A stretch of 64,000 bases of DNA, taken from assembly GCA_003514385.1 (NCBI GenBank), contig DOQR01000004.1, forward strand, positions 297,239 through 361,238. Reading direction: 5' to 3'. A program made the translations under genes and the position numbers. Positions 51,133 to 59,503 of this stretch are shown here, piece by piece (the stretch's first letter is position 1; every line of letters starts with the position of its first letter). This DNA comes from Oscillospiraceae bacterium (GTDB lineage: Bacteria; Bacillota; Clostridia; Oscillospirales; Acutalibacteraceae). Below the pieces are notes generated by a model. The model made no database searches. It was given only the letters and a program-made list of their open reading frames with translations, and was not told the origin of the DNA.

Positions 51133-51168
51133 GCGGGCCGAGAGCCGCCGGAAACGGAGGAAAAGCTG

Positions 51169-51855
51169 TTGCAGCGCATACTTAACGCCGACATTGTCGA
51201 CATCACCCCTATCGACGGGGGTTTTATATATGCAGAAAAGAAGATGCTTGAAAACGGATCGTGCAGGGTCTCGTTCTATTCATATGACTGCGAGACAAGC
51301 ATATCAACACCGATAACAAGGGGCGAATATGTCTCCTGCAAATTCGGTCAGAACGGTTCGCGCATAGCGGACGAGCTCGGTCAGAAGGGCGAATTTATCT
51401 TCGCTCAGCCGACAAGGTTCTTCAACAACTGCACTGTCACTCTCGACAGAGCCGGAACATTCTCGCTCTTCACGCCCGAGGGTTCATGCGTGAGGCGATA
51501 TGAATTTACATATCAGGGCGCGCCGGTGTGCAACCCTGTTGCATATGAAAAATCGCTCTGGTGCGTTGTGCCGGAGCGCGACGCGATAATAAACTATTCG
51601 ATAGACGAAGCCCGCGTTCTGCTCAGAATCGGCGGCGGAGCGCAGAGCGCGTTTTCGTATCCGACGAGCATAACTCTTATTCGCGGGAACATCTATGTCT
51701 GCAACCGCGACTCGCACAAGATACGCACCGTGCAGATCGGCAACAACACCTACGCCATCGACGACTACCGCACATTCAACGAGCCTGTATACAAATATTT
51801 CAGAGTCGGGAGCAGAGAATATGCTCTGCTCGACTCGGGAGTATATGAAATATAA
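51169..51855 (+). CDS. Uncharacterised protein with beta-propeller-like repeats, TTG start
   Basis: Not assigned to a named family. The TTG at 51169 is chosen since GGAGG lies 8 nt upstream; a longer frame reaches back into the 6S RNA and its terminator. The 228 residues consist almost only of short beta strands of regular length (GGFIYAEKKM, CRVSFYSYDCE, GEFIFAQPTRFFNNCTVTL, GTFSLFTPEGSCVRRYEF, LWCVVPERDAIINYS, GNIYVCNRDSHKIRTVQIG). This suggests a beta-propeller of the NHL/WD type with about five blades. No signal peptide. It lies 33 bases before the DUF4434 gene, so they form one transcript. Confidence 0.65.
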   Translation: MQRILNADIVDITPIDGGFIYAEKKMLENGSCRVSFYSYDCETSISTPITRGEYVSCKFGQNGSRIADELGQKGEFIFAQPTRFFNNCTVTLDRAGTFSLFTPEGSCVRRYEFTYQGAPVCNPVAYEKSLWCVVPERDAIINYSIDEARVLLRIGGGAQSAFSYPTSITLIRGNIYVCNRDSHKIRTVQIGNNTYAIDDYRTFNEPVYKYFRVGSREYALLDSGVYEI

Positions 51856-51888
51856 AAAAGCCCCCTTGAGGCAATACAGGAGGTAAAT

Positions 51889-53235
51889 ATGGCAAACGTA
51901 TTCAGAACGGTTATCAGGATAATCACCTGTATCGCACTGTTCATATGCCCCATGCCCACAGAGAAGAAATGCGCGGCTGAATTCAACGGCACATTTCTCC
52001 AGTCCTGGATGAGCTCATACTGGGACGACGAGCGCTGGCAGGATGAGATAGGCGCAATGAAGGAGGCCGGAATAAAATACCTCATCATTCAGGATGTGGC
52101 TAACAAGGCTTCCGACGGCACATGGACTGTCTACTACAACTCGAATCTCGACACATTCGCCGCTGCGACTTTCGGCGCTACGGATGTTGTTGAATCCGCA
52201 CTGAGAAACTGCAGCGGGTCTGGCATTAAGGTCATGATCGGGCTTGGGCTCAACGACGAGTGGTGGACTAAATCCGGCTTCGGCAGGGACTACAGCGAGC
52301 TGTGCAATGTCTCCGCCAATATGATTGAAGAAATATATAACAAATATGTTTCAAAATACCCCGACGCTTTCTACGGCTGGTACTTCACGCCTGAAATGAG
52401 CAACGGTCCGCTCGTCAAGCTGTCGTCACCGTTCATCGCGAAGGGCGTCAATGTGATAATCGACGCTATCGAGCGCACGGACGCGGACGCTCCCCTGCTT
52501 TTAAGCCCGTTCTTCTCGCAGTACGGCGCGAACCCCGGAATCGAGAGTGCAAAGCTTTTCTGGGCTTCATTCATAAAGTCCGTAAACTTCCGCGAGCACG
52601 ATATCTTCTGCCCGCAGGATGCGGTCGGCGCAGGCTGGACAATTGAAGAGAACCTCGTCAATGTCTGGAGAATGTACTCAGACGCGGTGAAGCTCAGCGG
52701 AAAGAACATACGCCTTTGGGCGAATGTCGAAAACTTCACAAGCGCTGTTGCCAAGAGCAGCACTACCGGCATAACCACTCCGCTCGTGACAGAGAACACG
52801 CAGGATGTGACCGCGACGCTCGACAGACTCGTCAAGCAGATGGACATAGCTTCGCGCTATGCTGAAAATATCATAACGTTCTCGTACAACCACTATTACA
52901 GCCCCGTATATGTCGACCCGATGTTCCACAACACCTATGTTGACTACCTGAAGCACGGTCATGTGCTCGAGAGTGAGGCGCCGACGGTACCGACTGATCT
53001 CGGCTTCTCGGTTGACGGAGACGGAAACACCGTGCTCAGCTGGCAGGCATCGACCGACAACTTCGGTGTGGCATATTACAGAATATGCGCCGACGGCAAG
53101 TTCCTCGTAAGATGCGAATACAACGAGGACACCGCAACGGTTATCGAAAACGCGCAGAGCGGCACGGTATACAGCATCACCGCATACGACGCCGCGGGCA
53201 ACGCCTCGCAGGCGGCGGAGATAACCTATCAGTAA
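51889..53235 (+). CDS. Secreted DUF4434-like glycosidase-fold protein with C-terminal fibronectin type III domain
   Basis: A 448-residue exported protein. The signal peptide spans residues 1-30 (VIRIITCIALFICPMP). A TIM-barrel-like domain (residues 33-350) has FLQSWMSSYWDDERWQDEI, KYLIIQDVANK, YGWYFTPEMSNG and RLWANVENF, as in DUF4434 domains that are related to glycoside hydrolases. Candidate catalytic acids are E in FTPEMSNG and E in WANVENF, at the ends of barrel strands 4 and 7. A fibronectin III domain (about 360-448; APTVPTDLGFSVDG...VLSWQAS, YSITAYDAAGNAS) follows. It probably acts on extracellular glycans. No sortase or wall-binding motif is present, so it is free or retained by FN3. 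Confidence 0.8.
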   Translation: MANVFRTVIRIITCIALFICPMPTEKKCAAEFNGTFLQSWMSSYWDDERWQDEIGAMKEAGIKYLIIQDVANKASDGTWTVYYNSNLDTFAAATFGATDVVESALRNCSGSGIKVMIGLGLNDEWWTKSGFGRDYSELCNVSANMIEEIYNKYVSKYPDAFYGWYFTPEMSNGPLVKLSSPFIAKGVNVIIDAIERTDADAPLLLSPFFSQYGANPGIESAKLFWASFIKSVNFREHDIFCPQDAVGAGWTIEENLVNVWRMYSDAVKLSGKNIRLWANVENFTSAVAKSSTTGITTPLVTENTQDVTATLDRLVKQMDIASRYAENIITFSYNHYYSPVYVDPMFHNTYVDYLKHGHVLESEAPTVPTDLGFSVDGDGNTVLSWQASTDNFGVAYYRICADGKFLVRCEYNEDTATVIENAQSGTVYSITAYDAAGNASQAAEITYQ

Positions 53236-53292
53236 GCAAATTTATAAGGCAACAACACAGCCGCAGCAGGAAATAACCTGTTGCGAAACAAC

Positions 53293-53331
53293 AAAAAATC
53301 CTACCCAAGGGAAAACCGTGGGTAGGATTTC
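53293..53331. terminator. Bidirectional terminator between the DUF4434 gene and the lipase gene
   Basis: 10-bp perfect stem ATCCTACCCA (53298-53307) with TGGGTAGGAT (53319-53328), A6 to the left and T-rich to the right. Confidence 0.9.
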
Positions 53332-53369
53332 TATTTCGCGCTCCCCTGCAAGCTATGGGGAGTTTTATA

Positions 53370-54524
53370 TTACAGCGCGTTTATCATCGAGAGCAGGTCG
53401 ACATAGAACACGCGGACATTATGATTGACGAACAGACCGCCGTTTATCGAGAGGTGGTCGCCGCTGAATGTCGGCATGATGTTCCATACGCCCGTTGCGA
53501 CTTCGCCGCCGCTGTAAACGGCAGAAGGTGCATTGAACGGAGCGAGGGCGGAGATTTTGTTGACGAGTCCGTCGTTCTCGAACCACTTTTCGTCGACGAC
53601 ATAGCCGCCCTTAGTGGTGCAGGTGAACTTGCCCATCCTGACTGCGCACGCTCTGAAGAGCTTATCTATATTGCCGTCGACCGGGCTGTAAGTGCCGTCC
53701 GCATTGCGCTCGGTCGCGCTGCACGGATAGGAGAAATAATAGACATTTTTAAGCGTCGAGATATTCTCATTTATCGCGAGAGCATGGTCGATGTCCATAT
53801 CATATTCCGCGCTGTCCGAAAGCGCCCTGTCGAGATGCGGAGCGGTGGCAACGGTGAGCATGGCTACAACCGCGCGTTCTTCGGCGGTGGCGTTGACATC
53901 TTTGATTATAGCGTCGCGCACGAGATAGGCGGTCGTACCGTTATGCGGAGCGGCGAGCGCTGTTACGGAATATATCCAATCTGCCTTTCCGCCCGTGAAC
54001 AGGTCGGAGACATCGCTGCCCGAAGCCTTGCGCTCGGCCTCGCTGCCGTTTGCCATAAGTTCAGCCAGAAGTCTGACGGTCACGCCGCCGAATGAATGAC
54101 CGAGAAGATTTATCTTATCCTCGGCGCTCCACTCATCGATAAGCGGATCGGAGGAATAATCCTCGCCGTATCTGTCGTGGCGGCAGCGCTTTGAATGCTC
54201 CTCGCCGTAGTCGGTGACGGTACCGGTCAGCTGGGCATAGAGCTCGCAGGCTCTGTCCCAAACGCTTCCCGTGGGATCGACCGCTGCAGAATAGCACTCG
54301 AAGCCGCGGGCGTTGAGATACTGCATCAGGTCGCCGCCGAACATGCCCCAATATGGCAGGAAATCGTTATACCAGGTGTAGCTGCCCCAGCCCGCAAGAC
54401 CGTGAACGAAAACGTTGGCATACTCGGTGTTGAACTTCGTATCGTCAACCTTAACGTGCGGAATGTTGAGCGCGGGGAAGCAGAACATAATTACAGATAC
54501 AATAAATGAAATTATTTTTGCCAC
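53370..54524 (-). CDS. Exported alpha/beta-hydrolase, family I.5/staphylococcal-lipase-like
   Basis: Secreted lipase/esterase of 384 residues with an N-terminal signal peptide (residues 1-20). The oxyanion loop is VFVHGLAGWGSYTW and the nucleophile is S144 in GHSFGG. The large region after it (TALAAPHNGTT; WFENDGLVNKISALAPF) and the histidine in FSGDHLSIN follow the plan of the lipases with a metal-binding insertion (residues about 50-125, rich in His/Asp/Cys). The DGLVN aspartate segment is characteristic. In gut bacteria such enzymes act on acylglycerols; specificity is unknown. Monocistronic. Confidence 0.88.
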   Translation of the reverse strand: MAKIISFIVSVIMFCFPALNIPHVKVDDTKFNTEYANVFVHGLAGWGSYTWYNDFLPYWGMFGGDLMQYLNARGFECYSAAVDPTGSVWDRACELYAQLTGTVTDYGEEHSKRCRHDRYGEDYSSDPLIDEWSAEDKINLLGHSFGGVTVRLLAELMANGSEAERKASGSDVSDLFTGGKADWIYSVTALAAPHNGTTAYLVRDAIIKDVNATAEERAVVAMLTVATAPHLDRALSDSAEYDMDIDHALAINENISTLKNVYYFSYPCSATERNADGTYSPVDGNIDKLFRACAVRMGKFTCTTKGGYVVDEKWFENDGLVNKISALAPFNAPSAVYSGGEVATGVWNIMPTFSGDHLSINGGLFVNHNVRVFYVDLLSMINAL

Positions 54525-54634
54525 ATGACCATCCCTTTTTCATTGTTTTTGTCGGCGGTTATTCTCCGAACGCGCCGTTTACAAGACAATTATATATGGA
54601 ATTTATTCCCGTTGTCAATCGGTTTTCAAAAATA

Positions 54635-54684
54635 AAAACGGCTGCGGTCGGAGCAAATATATTGCTCGATCACAGCCGTTTTTT
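54635..54684. terminator. Terminator after the M48-like peptidase gene
   Basis: A 10-bp outer stem AAAACGGCTG (54635-54644) with CAGCCGTTTT (54673-54682) extended by a partly paired inner stem (GAGCAA/TTGCTC). It overlaps the peptidase stop codon. T or A runs on both sides allow bidirectional function. Confidence 0.85.
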
Positions 54685-55370
54685 CACCATTTTTCGCGCA
54701 TGAGGCGGAGGTTCAAAACTCTCAGCTCCTCTTTGCGTTTTTCATAATCCGGGCACCGCGAACCGACAAGCCGCCAGAACGCCGCCGAATGATCCATGTG
54801 TTTAAGATGCGAAAGCTCATGGATAATGCAGTAATCGACCGCGTCCTCGGGCGCCATGACGAGAAACAGCGAGAGATTTATATTCCCCTTTGAGGTGCAT
54901 GAACCCCAGCGCGTTCTCGCGGAATTTATCTTGACCGAAGCGACCGTTTCGCCGAACTGATCTGCGAGCTCATATGTCCTGCGGACGAGATAGTTTTTGG
55001 CGAGCGAGCGGTAGACTTCCTTGAGCGCTGCCGCCGTATCCTCCGCCGAGAGCCCATCGGGGACGAAAAAGTTGCTGCCGTCAAAACCTGTGCGTTTCCC
55101 GGATTTTTTTATCAGCGGATACTCGCGCCCGAACAGGAGAAGTCCCGACTCCCCTCCCGGGACGAACGAATCGGAAATGTCTTTTCGCTCCTGCACTTTT
55201 GCGAGATTTTTGAGCACCCACGCGCGCTTTTCAAAAAGGAAATCTTCGATATGTTTGAGGCTCATTCGGCGCGGCGCATAGACCAGAACCTTTGCGTCAC
55301 GCGATATTTTTATGCTCAGCGTCCTGCGGTCGGAGCGCGTTAATTCATACTGAAATCCGAGTTCGGGCAT
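54684..55370 (-). CDS. M48-family zinc metallopeptidase (YgjP/WLM-like, SprT-type)
   Basis: A 228-residue soluble protein with DUF45/YgjP features: WGSCTSKGNINLSLFL (about 155-170) followed by the zinc motif HELSHLKHMDHSAAFW (H184, E185, H188; H194 as possible third ligand). Related proteins are predicted peptidases linked to DNA-protein crosslink repair or unknown roles. The ATG at 55370 shares a base with the TAA of the upstream DapA-like gene (TAATG), so these two are coupled. The longer frame beginning at 55475 overlaps that gene and is rejected. Confidence 0.88.
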   Translation of the reverse strand: MPELGFQYELTRSDRRTLSIKISRDAKVLVYAPRRMSLKHIEDFLFEKRAWVLKNLAKVQERKDISDSFVPGGESGLLLFGREYPLIKKSGKRTGFDGSNFFVPDGLSAEDTAAALKEVYRSLAKNYLVRRTYELADQFGETVASVKINSARTRWGSCTSKGNINLSLFLVMAPEDAVDYCIIHELSHLKHMDHSAAFWRLVGSRCPDYEKRKEELRVLNLRLMREKW

Positions 55371-56293
55371 TATTCTATACCCATATCTGCCTTGAACTGT
55401 TCGGTCAGCTCGCGCATTTGATCTATCTCCATGCGGCGGCTGAGAGTGAACGCCGAGGCGTCCTTCGAGCGGCAATCATAACCCATGGGCACGCCCTCGA
55501 GGGAGAGATAATATTTTGCGTTAACGGGATAGAGCTGGCACTCGGCGAGAGAGGCGAAGCCGAGGAAAGCCTGAACTTTTTCCGCCTTTTCCGGCTCTTT
55601 TTCAAAGTTTTTGCACAGCCACGAATATATCTCCGGGTGGAAATTCGCCATAACGCCCGAGAAGCCGGCGCAGCCCATTTTCAGCGTTTCGAGCAGGCTC
55701 GCGGAGTTGGCGTTGAATATCTTGAGTCCCATGCCGTCAACGGCTCTGAGCTTTTCGTTTATCATGCCGGGGTCGCAGCAGGTGTCTTTGAGAAAAGTGA
55801 ATCTGCCGGACTCGGCGAGATTTTTGAGCACCGCAGGGGTCATAATGCGCTTATAGGGATAGGGACACTCATAGATACCGAAATTGACATCGCCGACGGA
55901 TTCGACAGCCCTGTCGATATTTTTGAGGAACATGCTGTCGTCCTCATCGGCTGAGGCAAATCTGTTCGAGATAAACACATAGGCGTCTATCCCCTCGTCT
56001 ATGAAAGCCTTTGCCTCTTCTATCTGAGTGTCAAGGTCATCCGCGACATGACCGGACGCGACAATTGAGATATTTTTCGGCGTATGCTGCATGACAAAAT
56101 GCAGGAGCTCGAGTCGCTCTTCAAACGAGAGGAAGAATATCTCGCTCGACTGGCAGATGGCGAAAATTCCGTCGACTTTCTTCCCGGCGTACCAGTTTAT
56201 GAGCGCTTCGACAGCCGCATAATCTATCTTATTGTCCTTTGTGAACGGCGTTATCATGGTCGGATAGACGCCGTTGGGAATCATCTTTTTCAT
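55370..56293 (-). CDS. DapA/NanA-superfamily aldolase with altered active-site loop
   Basis: A 307-residue class I aldolase-fold protein of the dihydrodipicolinate synthase superfamily. The Schiff-base lysine K169 is in FTFLKDTCCD and the tyrosine Y141 in GIYECPYPY. The usual G-T-T-G-E loop of DapA/NanA is replaced by CQSSE (47-51), and the C-terminal part lacks the arginine of DapA, so it is unlikely to be DapA itself. It may be an aldolase on another 2-keto acid. Start ATG 56293 with GGAGG 8 nt upstream; the longer frame from 56350 extends over the sigF end. Downstream coupling is to the M48-like peptidase. Confidence 0.8.
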   Translation of the reverse strand: MKKMIPNGVYPTMITPFTKDNKIDYAAVEALINWYAGKKVDGIFAICQSSEIFFLSFEERLELLHFVMQHTPKNISIVASGHVADDLDTQIEEAKAFIDEGIDAYVFISNRFASADEDDSMFLKNIDRAVESVGDVNFGIYECPYPYKRIMTPAVLKNLAESGRFTFLKDTCCDPGMINEKLRAVDGMGLKIFNANSASLLETLKMGCAGFSGVMANFHPEIYSWLCKNFEKEPEKAEKVQAFLGFASLAECQLYPVNAKYYLSLEGVPMGYDCRSKDASAFTLSRRMEIDQMRELTEQFKADMGIE

Positions 56294-56355
56294 TTTTTGT
56301 CCCTCCAATATGATCTCAGTTAAGTTTATCACATCGGCGGGAATTGTCAAGAAAA

Positions 56356-57018
56356 TCAGGCGGACAGGTTGCGCCGCAGGAGCGCGAGCACGGCTTTTTC
56401 GCGCCGCGACACCTGCACCTGCGACATACCGAGCAGCTCGGCAGTTCGGCTCTGAGTCATCCCGCGATAATAGCGCAGGCTTATCATCTCGCGGTCGCGG
56501 TCATCGAGCAGAGCAATGACTTCGCGCAGGGCGATAAGCTCCGAGGCGGCGTTCTCCGGCGACTCAACGGGCAGGTCGATCTGCCCCTCGCCGTCGTCCG
56601 TGCAGGCGGTCAGCGACACGGCGGGCATTGCGGCATTGAGCAGTTGCGCCGTCTGGGCGACATCGCTGCCAAGGCGTTCGGCGAGCTGACCTACAGTAGG
56701 TTCGCATCCGAGCTCGGCGGTCAGCGCGTCCTTTTCGCGCATCGCGGCGCGCGCTTTTTCTTTCAGTGCGCGCCCGACTTTGACACTGCCGCCGTCGCGA
56801 AAAATGCGCTTTATCTCGCCGAGAATGACGGGCACGGCATAAGTCGAAAACGAGAATCCGCGCTCCGGGTCGAAGTTCTCGGCGGCTTTTATAATCCCGA
56901 CGCACCCCGCCTGAAACAGGTCGTCATACTCCGCGCCCTTGCCGCGGAATTTGTTGGCGCAGGCATGGACGAGACCGATATTCTTTTCAACGAGTTCATT
57001 GCGTTCAGCCCTGTCCAT
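56356..57018 (-). CDS. sigF: Sporulation sigma factor SigF
   Basis: First forespore-specific sigma factor, 220 residues. Region 2 has NIGLVHACANKFRGKGAEYDDLFQAGCVGIIKA and FDPERGFSFSTYAVPVILGEIKR; region 3 has KEKARAAMREKDAL; region 4 has DRDREMISLRYYRGMTQSRTAELLGMSQVQVSRREK. It follows spoIIAB with a 14-base overlap, in the classic spoIIAA-spoIIAB-sigF operon, which decides between F and G. Normally held inactive by SpoIIAB and freed by SpoIIAA in the forespore. Ribosome binding site AAGGA, 7 nt before the ATG. Confidence 0.94.
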   Translation of the reverse strand: MDRAERNELVEKNIGLVHACANKFRGKGAEYDDLFQAGCVGIIKAAENFDPERGFSFSTYAVPVILGEIKRIFRDGGSVKVGRALKEKARAAMREKDALTAELGCEPTVGQLAERLGSDVAQTAQLLNAAMPAVSLTACTDDGEGQIDLPVESPENAASELIALREVIALLDDRDREMISLRYYRGMTQSRTAELLGMSQVQVSRREKAVLALLRRNLSA

Positions 57019-57457
57019 CGCCGCGTCCTTTTATAAATTTATCCATGGTGACGCTCGTCCCCTTGCCCGGAACGGAGCGCACGCGCACCTTGTCCATAAA
57101 GCTATCCATAACGGCGAATCCCAAGCCCGCACGCTCGCCGCCGAGGGTCGTGAACAGCGGCTCCATCGCCTGGCGCACATCGATTATGCCGCATCCGCGA
57201 TCCCTTATTCTGATGCGGACGAGTCCGTCGTCGAACAGCCCGACCCATATGTATATCTCCCCCACGCTCGCGGGATAGGCGTGGACGATACAGTTTGTGA
57301 CCGCCTCGCTGACGGCGGTTTTAATATCCGATATTTCTTCGACCGTCGGGTCCTGCTGAGCCGCAAACGCCGAGACTGCGACGCGCGCGAAGCTCTCGTT
57401 GACGGAGCGGCTCTCTATTTTCAGGCTCATCTGATCGACAGGCTTTTTTCTACTCAT
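57005..57457 (-). CDS. spoIIAB: Anti-sigma F factor SpoIIAB
   Basis: Serine kinase and anti-sigma factor of 150 residues. GHKL ATPase motifs: N box EAVTNCIVHAY, G1 RDRGCGI, and GERAGLGFAVMDSF. It binds SigF, or phosphorylates SpoIIAA at its serine. Start ATG 57457 has GGAGG 6 nt upstream; the longer frame from 57514 runs into spoIIAA. It overlaps spoIIAA by 8 bases and sigF by 14 bases, so all three are translationally coupled. Confidence 0.95.
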   Translation of the reverse strand: MSRKKPVDQMSLKIESRSVNESFARVAVSAFAAQQDPTVEEISDIKTAVSEAVTNCIVHAYPASVGEIYIWVGLFDDGLVRIRIRDRGCGIIDVRQAMEPLFTTLGGERAGLGFAVMDSFMDKVRVRSVPGKGTSVTMDKFIKGRGDGQG

Positions 57458-57785
57458 GTTTATCCTCCTTGTTCCTTTTCTGCGACAGCGTACACAGCGC
57501 CTGCATACCCGCAAGGCGCATCATTTTATAATTGCGCTCGCTGAGATTCGTGACCTCGAGCTTCCCCTGCCAGCCCTGCAGAAGCCTATAGCGACCCATG
57601 ACAAGACCGACGGCGGAACTATCCATAAAAGTGACATCGGCGAAGTCGAGGCGCAGTATCTTCGGCTGCTGAGCCGCGGCGGCGGCATCGATATCCGCGC
57701 GCATTGCGGCGGCGGTATGGTGGTCTATCTCGCCGGAGAGCAGCGCGCTGACGCTGAGTGGATTTGAGATTATTTCAACACCCAT
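57450..57785 (-). CDS. spoIIAA: Anti-anti-sigma F factor SpoIIAA
   Basis: STAS-domain protein of 111 residues that releases SigF by binding SpoIIAB. The phosphorylated serine is S57 in FMDSSAVGLVMGRY. The start has AAAGGAGG as ribosome binding site. It is the first gene of the operon. A sigma-H type promoter (AGGA...GAAT) was searched for by eye in the upstream 50 bases; only GAGAAT was seen, with no clear -35, so the promoter is unresolved. Confidence 0.95.
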   Translation of the reverse strand: MGVEIISNPLSVSALLSGEIDHHTAAAMRADIDAAAAAQQPKILRLDFADVTFMDSSAVGLVMGRYRLLQGWQGKLEVTNLSERNYKMMRLAGMQALCTLSQKRNKEDKHE

Positions 57786-57918
57786 GTTTTTTCCTCCTTT
57801 GGGGTGATTATCAATTAACAGTTTGTCCGGGATGAGTGGGATTATTCTCGGATTTGTTTGAATTTTTTGTTGACGATATCAGTACATTTAAAATTTTGTA
57901 TCGGCTGCCGCCGATATC

Positions 57919-57939
57919 GGACAGCCGCAAGGGCTGTCC
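57919..57939. repeat. Palindromic intergenic hairpin
   Basis: GGACAGCC (57919-57926), GCAA loop and GGGCTGTCC (57931-57939) form a stable tetraloop hairpin of the kind dispersed in clostridial intergenic DNA. The interval 57786-58138 (353 bases) between spoIIAA and folC otherwise contains only the folC terminator and a short, unexplained CCGCCGTTGGTCGG region near 57993. Confidence 0.5.
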
Positions 57940-58062
57940 CTACGAACCGTGCACAATTTTTAATTGCAGCAAATCTTATGAAAAATCTGTGCCGCCGTTG
58001 GTCGGCTCTGTATGGAGAGCCGTTTTTGATATTATCAAAAAATCTGACACGGCTTGTACAAA

Positions 58063-58112
58063 ATAAAAAACAGGACGGACTACTATCATCAAAGATAATA
58101 ATCCATCCCGTT
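58063..58112 (-). terminator. Terminator of folC
   Basis: An 11-bp outer stem with wobble pairs (58069-58079 with 58102-58112), followed on the minus strand by TTTTTATTTTG, placed 26 bases after the folC stop. Confidence 0.75.
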
Positions 58113-58138
58113 TGAAAATCCTGCCGAAATGCGGCGGG

Positions 58139-59410
58139 TTAAATATTTTTATTTTCCAAAAGATAACTGCGAACCTCGCCTGCGAGATAGAACGAACCGC
58201 AAGTAACGAGCGTTCCGCCGTTTTGCTTTATGTCATTTATCGCCATGCGGCAGGCTTCTGTCGGGTCGGACACAGGCGTGCAGTCGGCGCAATATTTATT
58301 GGCAAGCTTGCTCAGGGCTTCGGGGTTCATGCTGCGCGGATTGTCCGGAGCTGTCAGATACATTTTTTCAAACAGCGGCGCGGTCAGGCGCAGATATGTA
58401 TCGCAGTCCTTATCGCCCATGAGCGCGCACACGGCGACGCGTCTGCCGCTTGTAAAGCGCTCCAGAAACGCTTTAAGCGCCGAGGCGCAGCCCTCGTTAT
58501 GACCGCCGTCAAGAATAATATTTTCGCCGATAAGCTCCATTCGCGCGGGCATCACGGCTTTTTTCATTCCCTGCTCTATCGCTTCGTCGCTGACATTCAA
58601 GCCGCACTCGCGAACGGCTGTGACGGCTGTCAGCGCATTTTTTATCATATGGTCGCCCGCGAACGGTATGCGGAGATTCAGCGAGCCGTAGACTATATCT
58701 GTGCCGCGTATCGTCTCGTCAACAACGCGGCAGGCGGTCATATCCGGCACTGCGAGCCTATTTTTCTCGCGCCGAGCGGTTTCTTCTATAACACGGCGTG
58801 CATCAGCAGACTGCTCAGGATACATGACCGTCACGCCGCGCGGTTTGATTATTCCGCATTTCTGCGCGGCTATTTCAGCTATTGTATTGCCGAGTATCGC
58901 GGTGTGATCCATGGAAATCGAGGTTATGACGGAGACGAGCGGAGTTTTTATAATATTCGTTGAATCGAGCAGCCCGCCGAGCCCGACTTCGAGCACGACA
59001 ACATCACATTCGCGCTCTTTGTACCAGAGAAACGCGGCGGCGGTCAGGGTCTCAAACTCGGTCGCGACAATTCCACGTTTGTCGAGTTCGTCGCACGCTA
59101 ATTTAACGCGCGCGACAACAGCTGCGAGCTCATCGGGAGGAATCATCTCGCCGTCAATTTGCATGCGCTCGCGGAAATCGATGACATAGGGCGAAGTGAA
59201 CAGCCCGGTTCTGTACCCGGCGGCAGAGAGCATACAGGATATCATGGTGCTTGTCGAGCCTTTGCCGTTCGTCCCGGCGACATGGATGAAGCGAAGCTCA
59301 TCCTGCGGGTTGCCGAGCGCGGCGCAGAGCGCCCTGATACGCTCCATGCCGGGGTGTATGCCAAAGGTCAGGCGCGAATGGATATATTCGATTGCTTCGG
59401 TTGGTGTCAT
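58139..59410 (-). CDS. folC: Folylpolyglutamate synthase/dihydrofolate synthase
   Basis: Adds glutamate to dihydropteroate or folates. The 423 residues follow the Mur-ligase plan: P-loop HVAGTNGKGSTSTM (about residues 45-58), LFTSPYVIDFRERMQ (folate loop), the FETLTAAAFLWY helix, VEVGLGG-like VVLEVGLGGLLDSTN, ISMDHTAILG with histidine, and C-terminal DGGHNEG and LMGDKD. The start ATG 59410 has GGAGG 7 nt upstream; the extended frame from 59446 is rejected. A leader hairpin (59433-59457) precedes it. Monocistronic, with the valS gene upstream on the same strand after the repeat region. Confidence 0.95.
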   Translation of the reverse strand: MTPTEAIEYIHSRLTFGIHPGMERIRALCAALGNPQDELRFIHVAGTNGKGSTSTMISCMLSAAGYRTGLFTSPYVIDFRERMQIDGEMIPPDELAAVVARVKLACDELDKRGIVATEFETLTAAAFLWYKERECDVVVLEVGLGGLLDSTNIIKTPLVSVITSISMDHTAILGNTIAEIAAQKCGIIKPRGVTVMYPEQSADARRVIEETARREKNRLAVPDMTACRVVDETIRGTDIVYGSLNLRIPFAGDHMIKNALTAVTAVRECGLNVSDEAIEQGMKKAVMPARMELIGENIILDGGHNEGCASALKAFLERFTSGRRVAVCALMGDKDCDTYLRLTAPLFEKMYLTAPDNPRSMNPEALSKLANKYCADCTPVSDPTEACRMAINDIKQNGGTLVTCGSFYLAGEVRSYLLENKNI

Positions 59411-59432
59411 CAGTTTTCCTCCGTAAAGCATC

Positions 59433-59457
59433 AAAGGACGGGACACGCCCGTCCTTT
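59433..59457 (-). other. Leader hairpin in front of folC
   Basis: A perfect 10-bp stem AAAGGACGGG (59433-59442) with CCCGTCCTTT (59448-59457), 5-base loop, 14 nt before the GGAGG of folC. It might mask initiation or end valS read-through transcripts, but no U-run follows on the minus strand. Confidence 0.45.
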
Positions 59458-59503
59458 GCAGGTTAGTTTTTATGAGAGAATATGCACAAGCGCAATAAAC
59501 GCC

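Noticed and set aside
50962..51168. 69-codon N-terminal extension of the propeller-like protein
   Set aside because: It would be translated from inside the 6S-like RNA and through a terminator; the frame is open by chance and GGAGG with TTG at 51169 fits well.
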